NCBI RefSeq assembly: GCF_002940685.1
Contig: NZ_PNFP01000014.1
Location: 168,491 to 232,490, forward strand
Reading direction: 5' to 3'
Source: Ensifer adhaerens
Lineage (GTDB): Bacteria > Pseudomonadota > Alphaproteobacteria > Rhizobiales > Rhizobiaceae
Length of the DNA: 64,000 nt
In this document: positions 44,599 through 54,075 of the stretch, piece after piece
How positions within the stretch are numbered: position 1 is the stretch's first letter
Layout of the letters: each line of letters starts with the position of its first letter
Program-made: the position numbers and the translations under genes
The notes under the pieces: generated by a model
Seen by the model: only the letters and a program-made list of their open reading frames with translations
What the model was told of the DNA's origin: nothing
Database searches by the model: none

Positions 44599-44810
44599 AA
44601 TACTAGGTCACTGCGACGACCCGAGCGTCTTGGGGCCAAAAACTCCGGGTCGGCTTCCGGCTCCGATTCTCGAACGTGATCTGACGCGAAGTCGCCCTTC
44701 GGTCGTCCGCGGCCGCACACAGCGCCGCCGAGCCTTCGTAAGTCCGAAATCCTTGATTTCAGTCATTTCAGCTATAAGGTGAGACATCACCCAAAGGGGA
44801 TTACAGGCCA

Positions 44811-45482
44811 ATGCTCCCAGAGATGAAGGACCGTTCGCCTGTTGCGCTTGAACAGCGCGACGTCAGCGCCGACCAGCGCATGTTCTCCCCTTCTGCTGCG
44901 CGAAATTCGGCGCCGATCCTCGCGGTCCTGCAACGTGTCCTTCCAACACGTGGCGCCGTGCTGGAGATTGGATGCGGGACGGGCGAGCACGCCGTGTGTT
45001 TTGCGGGGGCTATGCCAGACATCAGCTGGCAGCCGAGCGATCCGGATGCCGACGCCCGCACCAGCACGTCTAGCTGGATCAAGTTCGCAAGGCTGAGGAA
45101 TGTGCTGGCACCGCTGGATATCGATGTGTGCTCAGGACAATGGACCGTCGAACAAGCGGGGCATTTTGACGCCATCGTGTCAATCAATATGCTCCACATC
45201 GCACCATGGACGGCAAGCTCAGGATTGTTCGCAGGAGCTGGGCGTTTGCTTCACGATGGTGGGCTTCTCCTTCTCTACGGCCCCTTCATGCGCGACGGGG
45301 TACACAACGCTCCGTCGAATGCTGCCTTCGACGCCGCTCTAAAGGAGCGCAACCCATCCTGGGGTGTGCGTGATATCGCTGACCTCGAACAATTGGGTGA
45401 GGCCGCTGGACTTATTCTGCGCGAGACGATCGAGATGCCTGCCAACAACATGTTGTTGGTCTTCTTGAGCGGTACTGTCTGA
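44811..45482 (+). CDS. DUF938-type SAM-dependent methyltransferase
   Basis: The 223-residue protein has the SAM-binding motif VLEIGCGTGEHAVCFA and the DUF938 features (MFSPSAARNSAPIL, WQPSDPD, MLHIAPW, GLLLLYGPFMRDG, SNAAFDAALKERNPSWGVRD). The substrate is unknown. ATG 44811 or 44823 are both possible. It stands alone, between the chimera and the sulfite-oxidase-like gene. Confidence 0.85.
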   Translation: MLPEMKDRSPVALEQRDVSADQRMFSPSAARNSAPILAVLQRVLPTRGAVLEIGCGTGEHAVCFAGAMPDISWQPSDPDADARTSTSSWIKFARLRNVLAPLDIDVCSGQWTVEQAGHFDAIVSINMLHIAPWTASSGLFAGAGRLLHDGGLLLLYGPFMRDGVHNAPSNAAFDAALKERNPSWGVRDIADLEQLGEAAGLILRETIEMPANNMLLVFLSGTV

Positions 45483-45669
45483 ACGACAAGCAGGCGCGAA
45501 AGAGACGTGTGCGCATAGCGGCATGCTGCCGTCCGAAGTTGATCCGAGGAACGTGCGGGAATGCGGCCGAAGGCGGAGCGATAGACGCACTGCGAGGGGC
45601 GGTGTGATCTAACCGGAGTTCGCGGGAGTGCATACCGAGGTTGTGCTGTTCGAAGGGGAGACGAGAACG

Positions 45670-46779
45670 ATGCCGACACCAGAGCAACCCAGTCTGATAG
45701 TTCGACAAAAATCCCCACAGAACACCGAGTTTCCATTTGCGTCGCTCTCCGATCGGCTCATCCCAACCGAGCTGTTCTTCGTGCGAAACCATTTCCCCTC
45801 GCCGGACCTCGATGCCCGAGACTGGAAACTGCGCGTTGACGGGGCAGTGGCGCGGCCGCTCGAACTTGACCTTGACAGCATCAAGGCGATGCGGAGCACG
45901 ACTTTGACTGCGGTCGTCGAATGCGCCGGGAATGGCCGCGTCTACTATGTGCCGCCGAAGGAGGGGTTGCAGTGGCAGAACGGAGCCGTCGGCAATGCTG
46001 CATGGGCAGGAGTTCTTCTCCGCGAAATTCTGGAAATGGCCGGGGTCAAGCCAACCGCGCGTGAGGTTCTGCTTGTGGGCGCAGACAGCGGCGTCGTCGA
46101 CACCAACAAGAAAACGGCTTCTCCTGGCCCAATCGCTTTTGCGCGCAGTTTACCGCTTGAGAAAGCCATCGCTCACAGCACGATCCTTGCCCATTCGATG
46201 AACGAGGAGCCGTTGACGCGCGATCACGGCTACCCGCTACGCGCGGTCGTGGGTGGCTGGTTCGGCATGGCTTGGGTCAAGTGGATCACCCATATCACGG
46301 TTTTGGAAGAACCATTCCTTGGCTACTGGCAGGCGCGTGAGTACTTCCGTTGGGAACGCAACCTCGGGGAACCGAGACTGGTCCCCCTCACGGAGATGGA
46401 GGTCAAAGCGCAGATCGCGCGTCCCGTGCAGGGCGCGCGTCTCATCGCCGGCCAACCGTATCGAATTTTCGGAGCCGCATGGAGCGGCGAGGCTGCTATC
46501 CGGCAGGTGCAGGTCTGCACCGGAGACGGTAGGGGTTGGCGCGAGGCAAGCCTCCTCGAAACGGAGCGTCCCTTTGCATGGCGCCTGTGGGAGTACATGT
46601 GGACCCCTGAACAGATGGGACAATACAAACTGCGATGTCGCGCGATCGATGGGGCAGGGCGCGTGCAGCCCGACCTGCAGCGTTCCGACTTCGAGAGCTA
46701 CGCGGCCAATTGGATTGTACCGGTGGAGGTTACGGTCGTTCCCGAGCCGCAGACCTACGAGGAGGAATTCGTGATCTGA
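45670..46779 (+). CDS. Sulfite-oxidase-like molybdopterin oxidoreductase
   Basis: The 369-residue protein has the SUOX catalytic domain with Mo-ligand Cys85 in VVECAGNGR, followed by YPLRAVVGGWFGMAWVKWI and a C-terminal dimerisation domain (about 250-365). It lacks the haem domain, and no Tat or Sec signal is visible, so it may act in the cytoplasm or on a partner. The start at ATG 45670 follows GGGGAG; GTG 45628 is unlikely. It could oxidise sulfite, linking to the sulfide locus, but other substrates occur in this family. Confidence 0.87.
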   Translation: MPTPEQPSLIVRQKSPQNTEFPFASLSDRLIPTELFFVRNHFPSPDLDARDWKLRVDGAVARPLELDLDSIKAMRSTTLTAVVECAGNGRVYYVPPKEGLQWQNGAVGNAAWAGVLLREILEMAGVKPTAREVLLVGADSGVVDTNKKTASPGPIAFARSLPLEKAIAHSTILAHSMNEEPLTRDHGYPLRAVVGGWFGMAWVKWITHITVLEEPFLGYWQAREYFRWERNLGEPRLVPLTEMEVKAQIARPVQGARLIAGQPYRIFGAAWSGEAAIRQVQVCTGDGRGWREASLLETERPFAWRLWEYMWTPEQMGQYKLRCRAIDGAGRVQPDLQRSDFESYAANWIVPVEVTVVPEPQTYEEEFVI

Positions 46780-46797
46780 TCAACCGCATGGGGCAGG

Positions 46798-46994
46798 GAG
46801 CGCGAGATCCTGGCAAAGATCGACACCTATCTGGCGGAACCGGTACCGACAAGACGAAGCTGCTCACCGCCACGATCTTCGTAACCGATCTTGGCAAGAA
46901 GCCGGAGATGGACGCCGTGTGGAAGGCCTGGGCTGCCGCCGATGACCTAGGAGGCGATACGCTGATCGAAGTCGTCGTTTCGGCGTTTCAGTGA
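46798..46994 (+). pseudogene. Broken RidA-family gene
   Basis: The region begins in one frame as EREILAKIDTYLAE. After a one-base shift it continues GTDKTKLLTATIFVTDLGKKPEMDAVWKAWAAADDL, then jumps to LGGDTLIEVVVSAFQ. The N-terminal half and an internal block of a RidA protein are missing. It follows the sulfite-oxidase-like gene directly and precedes an intact RidA gene. Confidence 0.75.
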
Positions 46995-47225
46995 GGGTAT
47001 TGCCAGTTCAAAACCTGTTCATGGAATGGCCGGTGTGAACTTGCTTTGGTCTCGTGTGTGCCCGCCCGGCACGGCTGGTAGGAGGACCAAACCGCCACAT
47101 GGCTTTTTGATGCCGGACGGAGCCACAGGTGGCGTTCGGCTGATCGGTCCGAACTGGTCCCCCGCCTTGCGGCTATGCAATAACGCTGCAACGATATCTG
47201 CAGCCAGGCAAGGAGAACGGCGAGC

Positions 47226-47618
47226 ATGAAGCATGAAATTATTGAAATCCCTGTGATTTCTGAGGCGATCCGGAAGCTCGGCGCGCCCACGTCGGCGCTT
47301 TCGCGGATCGATGGGCTTCTCTACACCTGCGGCATGCCCCCGATCGACCTCAAGACGGGGGAAATCGTCAGGGGCGATATTGCGGTCCAGACACGTGCCT
47401 GTCTGGAGGCACTTTCCTTTACACTGCAGCATGCCGGCTCGTCGCTGGATAACGTCTTCAAATCACTCGTCTTTATCACGGACAATGCCTTAGCCGGCGA
47501 GATGAACGCGGTCTACCGGGAGTACTTCCCACATCGCTTTCCGGCTCGAAGCTGCGTTGCAATCAAGCCCTGGGCGCTGTTCGATATCGAGATCGAGTGC
47601 ATCGCAACGGTCGGGTGA
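47226..47618 (+). CDS. RidA-family protein
   Basis: The 130-residue protein has the family core (LYTCGMPPIDLKTGEIVRGD, QTRACLEALSFTLQHAGSSLDNVFKSLVFI, FPARSCVAIKPW). The Arg in FPARS corresponds to the residue that binds the carboxylate of imine substrates. RidA deaminates enamine/imine intermediates. It has its own AAGGAGAACGG site and precedes the TRAP transporter and amidohydrolase, suggesting a role in clearing reactive intermediates of the imported compound. Confidence 0.9.
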   Translation: MKHEIIEIPVISEAIRKLGAPTSALSRIDGLLYTCGMPPIDLKTGEIVRGDIAVQTRACLEALSFTLQHAGSSLDNVFKSLVFITDNALAGEMNAVYREYFPHRFPARSCVAIKPWALFDIEIECIATVG

Positions 47619-47753
47619 GACGAGCAATTGCCACAGGAAATCGCATTGCGTCCCATAGGCGGACGCAATGCTTGCCATTGGGACCGGCTATTTGTCTATG
47701 GTCGATCCTGTCTGCCTAATGTGCCCAGAACAAATGCAATAAAAGAGGGTGCT

Positions 47754-48752
47754 ATGAAACTGGGCATTTCGAAAATTTCTCGCGGCCTGGCCGCGACGGT
47801 GATGGCAGGCATCATCGGTCTTTCCACTCACTCCGCCGCGATGGCCGAAACGACGATCCGTCTTGGCCACGTGCTTGCCGATACGCACAGCTGGCACAAG
47901 GCCTCCACCGACTTCGCCACGGAAGTGGGCGAAAAGACCGAGGGCCGGGTGAAGATCGAAATCTTTCCGTCGGGCCAGATCGGCACGGAAAAGGAAGTCA
48001 TCGAGGGCATGCAGATTGGCACGATCCAGGCCGGTCTCATCGGTAGCGGTTCCTTCCAGTTTGTCGAACCGAAGTTCGGCGTCATCGAAATGCCCTACGC
48101 CTGGACCAGTCGCGAGCAGGCTTTCGCGGCGCTCGACGGCCAGCTTGGTACGACGCTTGCCGATCTTCTCCGCCCGAAGGGCATCGAGGTGCTTGCATGG
48201 TGGGAAAACGGTTACCGCAACATCACCAACAGCAAGCATCCGATTTCCAAGCCCTCTGACCTTGCGGGCATCAAGATCCGCGTGACGCCGGATAAGGTGC
48301 GACTTGCCACATTCGAACTGCTCGGCGCGCAGCCGGCGCCGCTTGCCTTCGGCGAACTCTATTCGGCCCTGCAGCAGGGCGTGTTCGATGCCCAGGAAAA
48401 CCCGATGTCGATCATCGATGCTTCCTCGTTCTTCGAAGTGCAGAAGTACGTTTCGATGACCGGTCATATCTGGGGCGCGGCTTGCCTCACCGTATCGAGC
48501 ATGACCTGGGCCCAGATTTCTCCCGAGGATCAGGCGATCGTCAAACAAGCTGCCGTCAAATGGGGCAACGCCCAGCGGCAGATGGTCGCCGACAACGAAG
48601 TCGCGCTCATCGAGAAGCTCAAGTCGAAGGGCATGGAATTCAACGAGGTCGACAAGGCGGCCTTCGTCGAGGCGCTGAAGCCGATCTGGGAGAATGAAAA
48701 GGACGTCTTCGGTCCTGAATTGCTCGCGATCATGGACAGCTACCGCAAGTGA
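47754..48752 (+). CDS. TRAP transporter solute-binding protein (DctP type)
   Basis: The 332-residue periplasmic receptor has a signal peptide (LAATVMAGIIGLSTHSAAMA) and the DctP-type core: TIRLGHVLADTHSWHKASTDFA, GQIGTEKEVIEGMQIGTIQ, and KIRVTPDKVRLATFELLGAQPAPLAFGELYSALQQGVFDAQENP. The Arg in KIRV normally binds the solute carboxylate. ATG 47754 has AGAGGG upstream. It is the first of the DctP-Q-M genes. Confidence 0.93.
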   Translation: MKLGISKISRGLAATVMAGIIGLSTHSAAMAETTIRLGHVLADTHSWHKASTDFATEVGEKTEGRVKIEIFPSGQIGTEKEVIEGMQIGTIQAGLIGSGSFQFVEPKFGVIEMPYAWTSREQAFAALDGQLGTTLADLLRPKGIEVLAWWENGYRNITNSKHPISKPSDLAGIKIRVTPDKVRLATFELLGAQPAPLAFGELYSALQQGVFDAQENPMSIIDASSFFEVQKYVSMTGHIWGAACLTVSSMTWAQISPEDQAIVKQAAVKWGNAQRQMVADNEVALIEKLKSKGMEFNEVDKAAFVEALKPIWENEKDVFGPELLAIMDSYRK

Positions 48753-48833
48753 CGCATTCCGTCCTGTCCGCCGCAAGCGGGCAGGACGATCTGTTTGACC
48801 GGGTCCGTCCTTCTGACACCAGCGAGATTTCCC

Positions 48834-49310
48834 ATGCAAAGTGAACCGATGCCGCAATCGCGGATCGCCGCTGCCATCGACCGCGCAGCAGGCACCATTG
48901 GTGGCCTGGCAATTGCCACCTTCACCGCAATCATCGTCTACGTCGTCATCTGCCGATATGCCTTTTCGTTCACCCCGCGCTGGTCGGAGGAAATTCCACG
49001 CCTGCTCCTCGTCTGGGTGACCTTCATCGGCGCGATCTCGGCGTTCGTGCGCAAAACGCACCTGTGTGCGGGTCTCACGGATCTCATCGTCGCGCCAGGC
49101 CGGCTGCGTAGCTTTCTTGCGGTGCTTGCGCGCATCGCCGCCTTTCTCTTCCTGGCGGTCGTCTTCTGGTCCGGATGGAAGATCACAGCACTCACCTGGT
49201 CGCACGAAACGACGGTGCTGAGCTGGCCCGCCGGCCTCGTCTATCTCTCCCTCCCGGTCACCGCTGCCTTCGCCTTCGTCGCCCTTTTCGCCATGGAGCT
49301 GCGCAAATGA
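48834..49310 (+). CDS. TRAP transporter small permease (DctQ type)
   Basis: The 158-residue membrane protein has four helices and the DctQ feature FTPRWSEEIPRLLLVWVTFIGAISAFVRKTHL. ATG 48834 (MQSEPMPQSR) has GCGAG upstream. The large permease start overlaps its stop. Confidence 0.9.
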   Translation: MQSEPMPQSRIAAAIDRAAGTIGGLAIATFTAIIVYVVICRYAFSFTPRWSEEIPRLLLVWVTFIGAISAFVRKTHLCAGLTDLIVAPGRLRSFLAVLARIAAFLFLAVVFWSGWKITALTWSHETTVLSWPAGLVYLSLPVTAAFAFVALFAMELRK

Positions 49311-50587
49311 GCCTGGCGCTTGTCGTTCTCTTTCTTGTCTTCGTCCTGCTTCTGCTCATCGATGCACCAATCGTCATCGCGCTCGCGCTATCTTCGGTCG
49401 CCTATCTCCTGGTCGGTGACGCCCTTCCGGTGATGGTTGTCGCACAGCGCATGGTTGCCGGCATCGACAGCTTTACGCTGCTCGCCATTCCCTTGTTCCT
49501 GCTCGCCGGCCTGCTGATGGTGCACGGGGGGCTTGCGCCGCGCATCGTCAATCTCTGCGCTGCCGTCGTCGGCCAGCGCACCGGCGGCCTTGCAATCGTA
49601 ATGATCGCCGCCTGCATGATGTTCGGATCTCTGTCGGGTTCGGGCGTTGCCGACGTGGTGGCGATCGGTTCGATGCTTCTTCCGGCCATGAAGGAACGCG
49701 GATACGATCCGGGTTTTTCTGCCGCGGGTCTTGGCTGCGCTGGCTCGCTCGGCACGGTCATTCCGCCATCGATCGTGCTGATCGTCTACGGCACGGCGAC
49801 CGGTACATCCATTGGCCAGTTGTTCATCCATTCCATCGGCCCCGGCATCTTGCTCGGGTTGGGGCTGATGCTTGTCGCCTGGTGGATCTCGCGCAAGAAC
49901 GGCTGGAAGGGCGGCGAGCCCTTTAGCTGGGGGCGGCTGGGGGAGGCGCTGCGAGAATCCGTTCTGGCGCTGCTTGCACCTGTCATCATCGTCGGCGGCA
50001 TTCGCTTCGGTATCTTCACGCCGACGGAAGCTGCCGGGATCGGCGTCGCCTATGCCCTTCTTGTCGGGACATTCGTCTATCGCCGCCTTTCGCTCGAAAA
50101 GGTGTTCACGCTTCTACGCGACACCACGGAGATGACCGGTTCGATCCTCATCGTCATCGCCGCCGCTTCGGTTTTCGGCTGGATCCTGACGGTTGAGCAG
50201 GTGCCGCAGCTTGTCGTCAACGCCATCACCGGCGCAACCGAGAGTGCCACGGTTGCCCTGATGCTGATGATGCTCGCGGTCCTGGTGCTCGGCACGTTCA
50301 TGGAATCGATCGCGATCATTCTCATCCTCGCGCCGGTCTTCTTGCCGGTGCTCAGGGCCTTCGAGATCGATCCGGTCTATTTCGGCGTGCTGCTCACCAT
50401 CAACCTGGCGATCGGCGCGAACACGCCACCGCTCGGTATCGACCTGATGGCAGCCTGCCGCACCGGGGGCATACCGATGTCCGCTTCCTTCCGCTACCTC
50501 TTGCCGTTCATCGGCGTCATGACGCTCATCATGTTCCTGCTTGTCCTGTTTCCGGGCCTTATGACGCTGATGTCGTTCGGCATGTGA
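49307..50587 (+). CDS. TRAP transporter large permease (DctM type)
   Basis: The 426-residue protein has about twelve helices and DctM motifs (DSFTLLAIPLFLLAGLLM, GSLSGSGVADVVAIGSMLLPAMKERGY, GSLGTVIPPSIVLIVYG, NLAIGANTPPLGIDLMAA). It couples solute entry to the sodium gradient. ATG 49307 overlaps the DctQ stop. The M20 hydrolase follows 35 bases later. Confidence 0.93.
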   Translation: MSLALVVLFLVFVLLLLIDAPIVIALALSSVAYLLVGDALPVMVVAQRMVAGIDSFTLLAIPLFLLAGLLMVHGGLAPRIVNLCAAVVGQRTGGLAIVMIAACMMFGSLSGSGVADVVAIGSMLLPAMKERGYDPGFSAAGLGCAGSLGTVIPPSIVLIVYGTATGTSIGQLFIHSIGPGILLGLGLMLVAWWISRKNGWKGGEPFSWGRLGEALRESVLALLAPVIIVGGIRFGIFTPTEAAGIGVAYALLVGTFVYRRLSLEKVFTLLRDTTEMTGSILIVIAAASVFGWILTVEQVPQLVVNAITGATESATVALMLMMLAVLVLGTFMESIAIILILAPVFLPVLRAFEIDPVYFGVLLTINLAIGANTPPLGIDLMAACRTGGIPMSASFRYLLPFIGVMTLIMFLLVLFPGLMTLMSFGM

Positions 50588-50622
50588 TGAGACCCACCAC
50601 AATCGCATCTGAAAGGTGAACC

Positions 50623-51867
50623 ATGTCGTTCGCACCCAATACCCGTGTCGATATCGATCGCTTCTGGTCGACCATCGAAGGCTCCGCCGACATTGGCCAG
50701 GGCAGGCCGGGCGGCCTTGCTCGTCTGACGTTGACGGATGCTGACCGCCAGATGCGCGATCTCTTCGTTACCTGGTGCCGAGACGCAGGGTTGAGGGTTG
50801 AGATCGACGAACTCGGCAACATCTTCGGCCGGCGGGAGGGGCTTGATCCTTCCTTGCCGCCCGTACTGGTCGGCAGCCACCTCGACACCCAGATCAACGG
50901 GGGCCGCTTCGATGGCATTGCCGGTGTGCTGGCAGGGCTCGAAGTCGTGCGCACGTTGAACGACGCCGGCCATGTCACGCGCCGTCCGATCGTTGTCGTC
51001 GACTGGACGAACGAGGAGGGGGCTCGGTTCTCTCCGCCCATGGTGGCGTCCGGCTGTTTCGTCGGTGCCTATGAGGCTGACTGGGTGCGTAATCTGATTG
51101 CCGACGACGGCGCGCGCTTCGGTGATGAACTGGAGCGCATCGGCTACAACGGCAACAGGCCGTGCCGTGGCGGCGAGGTTGACGCCTATTACGAGCTTCA
51201 CATCGAACAGGGGCCCATCCTCGACCTTGAGGGGCGCGACGTCGGCGTGGTGACCGGCGGCTACCCGAGCTATGGCATGCGGGTGCGCTTCGACGGCAAA
51301 ACCGCCCATACGGGGCCGACACCGATGGACTTGCGCCGCAACGCGCTAATCGCAGGGGCCCGTTGGCTGACGGCGGTAGACGACATCGGTTGGGACTTTG
51401 CCGTCGGCGACGGCAAGGCGACGGGCGCAAGGCTTGCCGCCTGGCCGAACAAGCCGGGCATCCTGTCTGATACCGCGCAGGCCATCTGCGACGTACGCCA
51501 TCCCGATCCTGCGACGGCGCGCGTGATGGGCGAAAAGATGCGCCGTGCGGTCTTTGAAAGCGCTGCCCGCGCCGGTTGCGAGGCTGTGATCGAGGATGAG
51601 TGGTTCTGGGGCGGCGACATCTTCGACCGGTCGATGGTTGACGGAATCCGGTCCGAGGCGGGACGCATGGGCTATGACTGGCGCGATATCCAGTCTCAGG
51701 CCGGGCACGATGCCTATTTCCTTGCCCGCCACTGCCCGACGGCGATGATCTTCACGCCGTGCAAGGGCGGCATCACCCACAACAACGAGGAGGATTGCGA
51801 TCGGCACGACCTGGCGCCGGGCCTCAATGTCCTGCTGCATTCGGTCGTTGCGCGCGCCGACCGGTGA
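50623..51867 (+). CDS. M20-family Zn-dependent amidohydrolase (N-carbamoyl-amino-acid hydrolase / allantoate amidohydrolase type)
   Basis: The 414-residue enzyme has metal-site motifs VGSHLDTQINGGRFDGIAG, NEEGARF (catalytic Glu), HIEQGPILD and ITHNNEED, plus the dimer segment HTGPTPMDLR. The family cleaves N-carbamoyl L-amino acids, ureidoglycolate or allantoate to release ammonia. It lies in the TRAP operon and probably acts on the imported compound. The substrate is not determined. Confidence 0.9.
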   Translation: MSFAPNTRVDIDRFWSTIEGSADIGQGRPGGLARLTLTDADRQMRDLFVTWCRDAGLRVEIDELGNIFGRREGLDPSLPPVLVGSHLDTQINGGRFDGIAGVLAGLEVVRTLNDAGHVTRRPIVVVDWTNEEGARFSPPMVASGCFVGAYEADWVRNLIADDGARFGDELERIGYNGNRPCRGGEVDAYYELHIEQGPILDLEGRDVGVVTGGYPSYGMRVRFDGKTAHTGPTPMDLRRNALIAGARWLTAVDDIGWDFAVGDGKATGARLAAWPNKPGILSDTAQAICDVRHPDPATARVMGEKMRRAVFESAARAGCEAVIEDEWFWGGDIFDRSMVDGIRSEAGRMGYDWRDIQSQAGHDAYFLARHCPTAMIFTPCKGGITHNNEEDCDRHDLAPGLNVLLHSVVARADR

Positions 51868-51896
51868 TCTCACGCCTCGGGGGGACCCTGTCGCCC

Positions 51897-52817
51897 CTAG
51901 TGCATGTCCGGGTAGAGAGTGCGCAGTTCCTTGATGAGATCGAGAAAATGTCGCTCCGCCCGGGAATAGTCGCACTCGGGATGGGTCACGATGAAGACAT
52001 CGGCGCCGAGCGGAAAGCCCTTTATCTCCAGCGGCCACAGCAGGCCGTTGGAAACTTCGTCATGAACTGCAGTCAGGGGCAGGATTCCGATCCCGAGACC
52101 GGCCACGATCATGCGCCGGACCTCCTCGAGGTTCGGGCTCTGTCCGCTGACGCGCTCGCCAAGGCCGAGGCTTTGGCTCAGCACTGCCATCGGCTCGAGC
52201 CCCATGCCTTCGGTCGCGCAGGTAAACGACACGAAGGACTCCTGCCGCAGTTCCCGCTTTTCGACCTCCTTGCGTCCGAAGAAGGGGTGTTCTGCACCGC
52301 AATAGACGCTGAACTCCTCGCGGAAGAGGAGCTCACAAGCGAGGCTGAAGACCGGGCGGGATAGCAGACAGAACCCGATGCCACACTTCTCCGTCTGGAT
52401 GCGTTTGATCGTGTCCTGGCTGTTTTGGACCTCGATTGTCCAGGTGACCGAAGGGTAGCGCTGGTGATAGAGCCTGAGTGCCTCGTTAATGAGGGGAGAT
52501 TCAAGATTTGAGATGATCTGGATCCGGACTTCGCCGAACTCCTCGATCGCCCGTTCCTGCGTCCGCTGAGCGATACGCTCGACGGCTTGGAAGATCTCGC
52601 TGCACTCTTCGTAGACCTTCTGCCCAGGCGCCGTCAGTTCGAATTTGCGGCTGCCGCGAAGCACCAACTGGCATCCCAACTGCTCTTCCAAACGCTGGAG
52701 GGCCTGGCTCACCGACGGTTGGCTCATGTTAAGCCGAGCCGCGGCCCGTGTAAGGCTGCGCTCTTCGGCGATCAGGAAGAAGGAGCGCAGTAGATTGAGA
52801 TTGAGATCAGCTAACAT
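51897..52817 (-). CDS. LysR-family transcriptional regulator
   Basis: The 306-residue protein has the N-terminal helix-turn-helix (LLRSFFLIAEERSLTRAAARLNMSQPSVSQALQRLEEQLG) and the ligand-binding domain typical of LTTRs. ATG 52817 starts with the family sequence MLADLNLNLL; the frame upstream is not conserved-looking. It is encoded tail-to-tail with the hydrolase and probably regulates the TRAP/hydrolase genes. Confidence 0.92.
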   Translation of the reverse strand: MLADLNLNLLRSFFLIAEERSLTRAAARLNMSQPSVSQALQRLEEQLGCQLVLRGSRKFELTAPGQKVYEECSEIFQAVERIAQRTQERAIEEFGEVRIQIISNLESPLINEALRLYHQRYPSVTWTIEVQNSQDTIKRIQTEKCGIGFCLLSRPVFSLACELLFREEFSVYCGAEHPFFGRKEVEKRELRQESFVSFTCATEGMGLEPMAVLSQSLGLGERVSGQSPNLEEVRRMIVAGLGIGILPLTAVHDEVSNGLLWPLEIKGFPLGADVFIVTHPECDYSRAERHFLDLIKELRTLYPDMH

Positions 52818-53060
52818 CCGACAGTGTTTAATCAGCGCGAGACGAAACGGCAATTCCCAAGACTCTCGCGGGTGGATGGGGCCGTAAGCGAAGGGTTTCA
52901 GGCCGCCATCCGATCGCTCACAGACGCGGTGACGGCAGGAGGTCCCGCCGAACAGCCTGAGGCGCGTCATTGGCCGTCTCCTCAGCGGGAACAACGTGCT
53001 TTGCATGTACGTTGTTGGTGGTAGATTCATGTTCCGCCAGTTGGACAAGCGAGATTAGCC

Positions 53061-54047
53061 ATGAATCTCGAAGATCTTTACCGTTTGTTGCGCAACGGCC
53101 ATCTTGAAGCCCAGGGGATCATCGACACTGTCCCCGATCCCTTGCTCCTGCTGGATCAAAACCTGCGAATTCGTTCCGCCAGCCGGGCCTTTTTTTCGAC
53201 TTTCAAGGTCAATTCCGACGATACAATCGATCAATACGTCTACGACCTGGGAAACGGCCAGTGGGACATTCCTGAGTTGCGTCGCCTCCTCGAAGAAGTT
53301 ATCCCGAAAAGCGCCGCGGTCGTGGATTATGAGGTCGAACACGACTTTCCGAGCATCGGCCGCAGGACGATGTTGGTGAGTGCGCACCGGTTGTTTCGAC
53401 CCGAAAACAACAGCCGATTTCTGCTGCTTTCGATCGTTGACGCCACGCAGCGACGCAAACGCGAGGACGAACAGGCCGTTCTTCTTGGCGAGATCCGGCA
53501 TCGGATGAAAAACCTGCTCGCCTTGGTCCAGGCACTTGCCCGGCAGACCACGGCCGACGGCCGATCTGGCGAGGAATACAAAGATGCCTTTCTCGGCCGC
53601 TTCAATACGCTGGTGCGAGCTCATGATGCGGCTTACACACAAGAAGACCAGGCTGATTTGAAGGAGGTGGTCGAGCGAACGCTCAACCCCTACTCGGAAG
53701 GTACGGGAGCTATTGTGATCGAACCGGGCCCGTCGGTTGTCCTGGAGCCGGGTCAGGTCGTGTCGTTAAGCATGGTTCTGCACGAACTGGCGACCAATGC
53801 CATCAAATATGGTGCCCTGTCGACCTCAACGGGAAAAATCCAGATAGAATGGGAGACAGAGACCGCAAGCCCACCGCGCCTTCGTTTGTCGTGGCGGGAG
53901 AGTGGCGGCCCTCCGGTCACCCCGCCGACGACCGCGGGATTCGGCACGCGGCTCGTCCAATTTTCTGTGAGCCAGGAACTTGGCGGCCAGGTGGAACTGA
54001 ATTACCAACCCGAGGGTTTGGTGGTGGAGATCGTATCTCCACTTTGA
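53061..54047 (+). CDS. HWE/HisKA_2-type sensor histidine kinase with PAS domain
   Basis: The 328-residue soluble kinase has a PAS domain (about 15-140), the phospho-His helix GEIRHRMKNLLALVQALARQT, and an HWE-type ATPase domain with HELATNAIKYGALS and FGTRLV. There is no transmembrane helix, so the signal is cytoplasmic. HWE kinases commonly act in the alphaproteobacterial general stress response. The receiver-only protein follows 28 bases later and is probably its partner. Confidence 0.9.
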   Translation: MNLEDLYRLLRNGHLEAQGIIDTVPDPLLLLDQNLRIRSASRAFFSTFKVNSDDTIDQYVYDLGNGQWDIPELRRLLEEVIPKSAAVVDYEVEHDFPSIGRRTMLVSAHRLFRPENNSRFLLLSIVDATQRRKREDEQAVLLGEIRHRMKNLLALVQALARQTTADGRSGEEYKDAFLGRFNTLVRAHDAAYTQEDQADLKEVVERTLNPYSEGTGAIVIEPGPSVVLEPGQVVSLSMVLHELATNAIKYGALSTSTGKIQIEWETETASPPRLRLSWRESGGPPVTPPTTAGFGTRLVQFSVSQELGGQVELNYQPEGLVVEIVSPL

Positions 54048-54075
54048 CCGGTCTCGTGATCTCGAGGCTGGTTTC

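Noticed and set aside
44608..44811. Arg-rich leftward frame opposite the methyltransferase promoter
   Set aside because: Low-complexity Arg/Ser content typical of a shadow frame in GC-rich DNA; no family match that I recognise.
47688..49205. Long leftward open frame (505 residues) across the TRAP genes
   Set aside because: It is antisense to well-supported DctP/DctQ genes and has a composition typical of a complementary-strand shadow.
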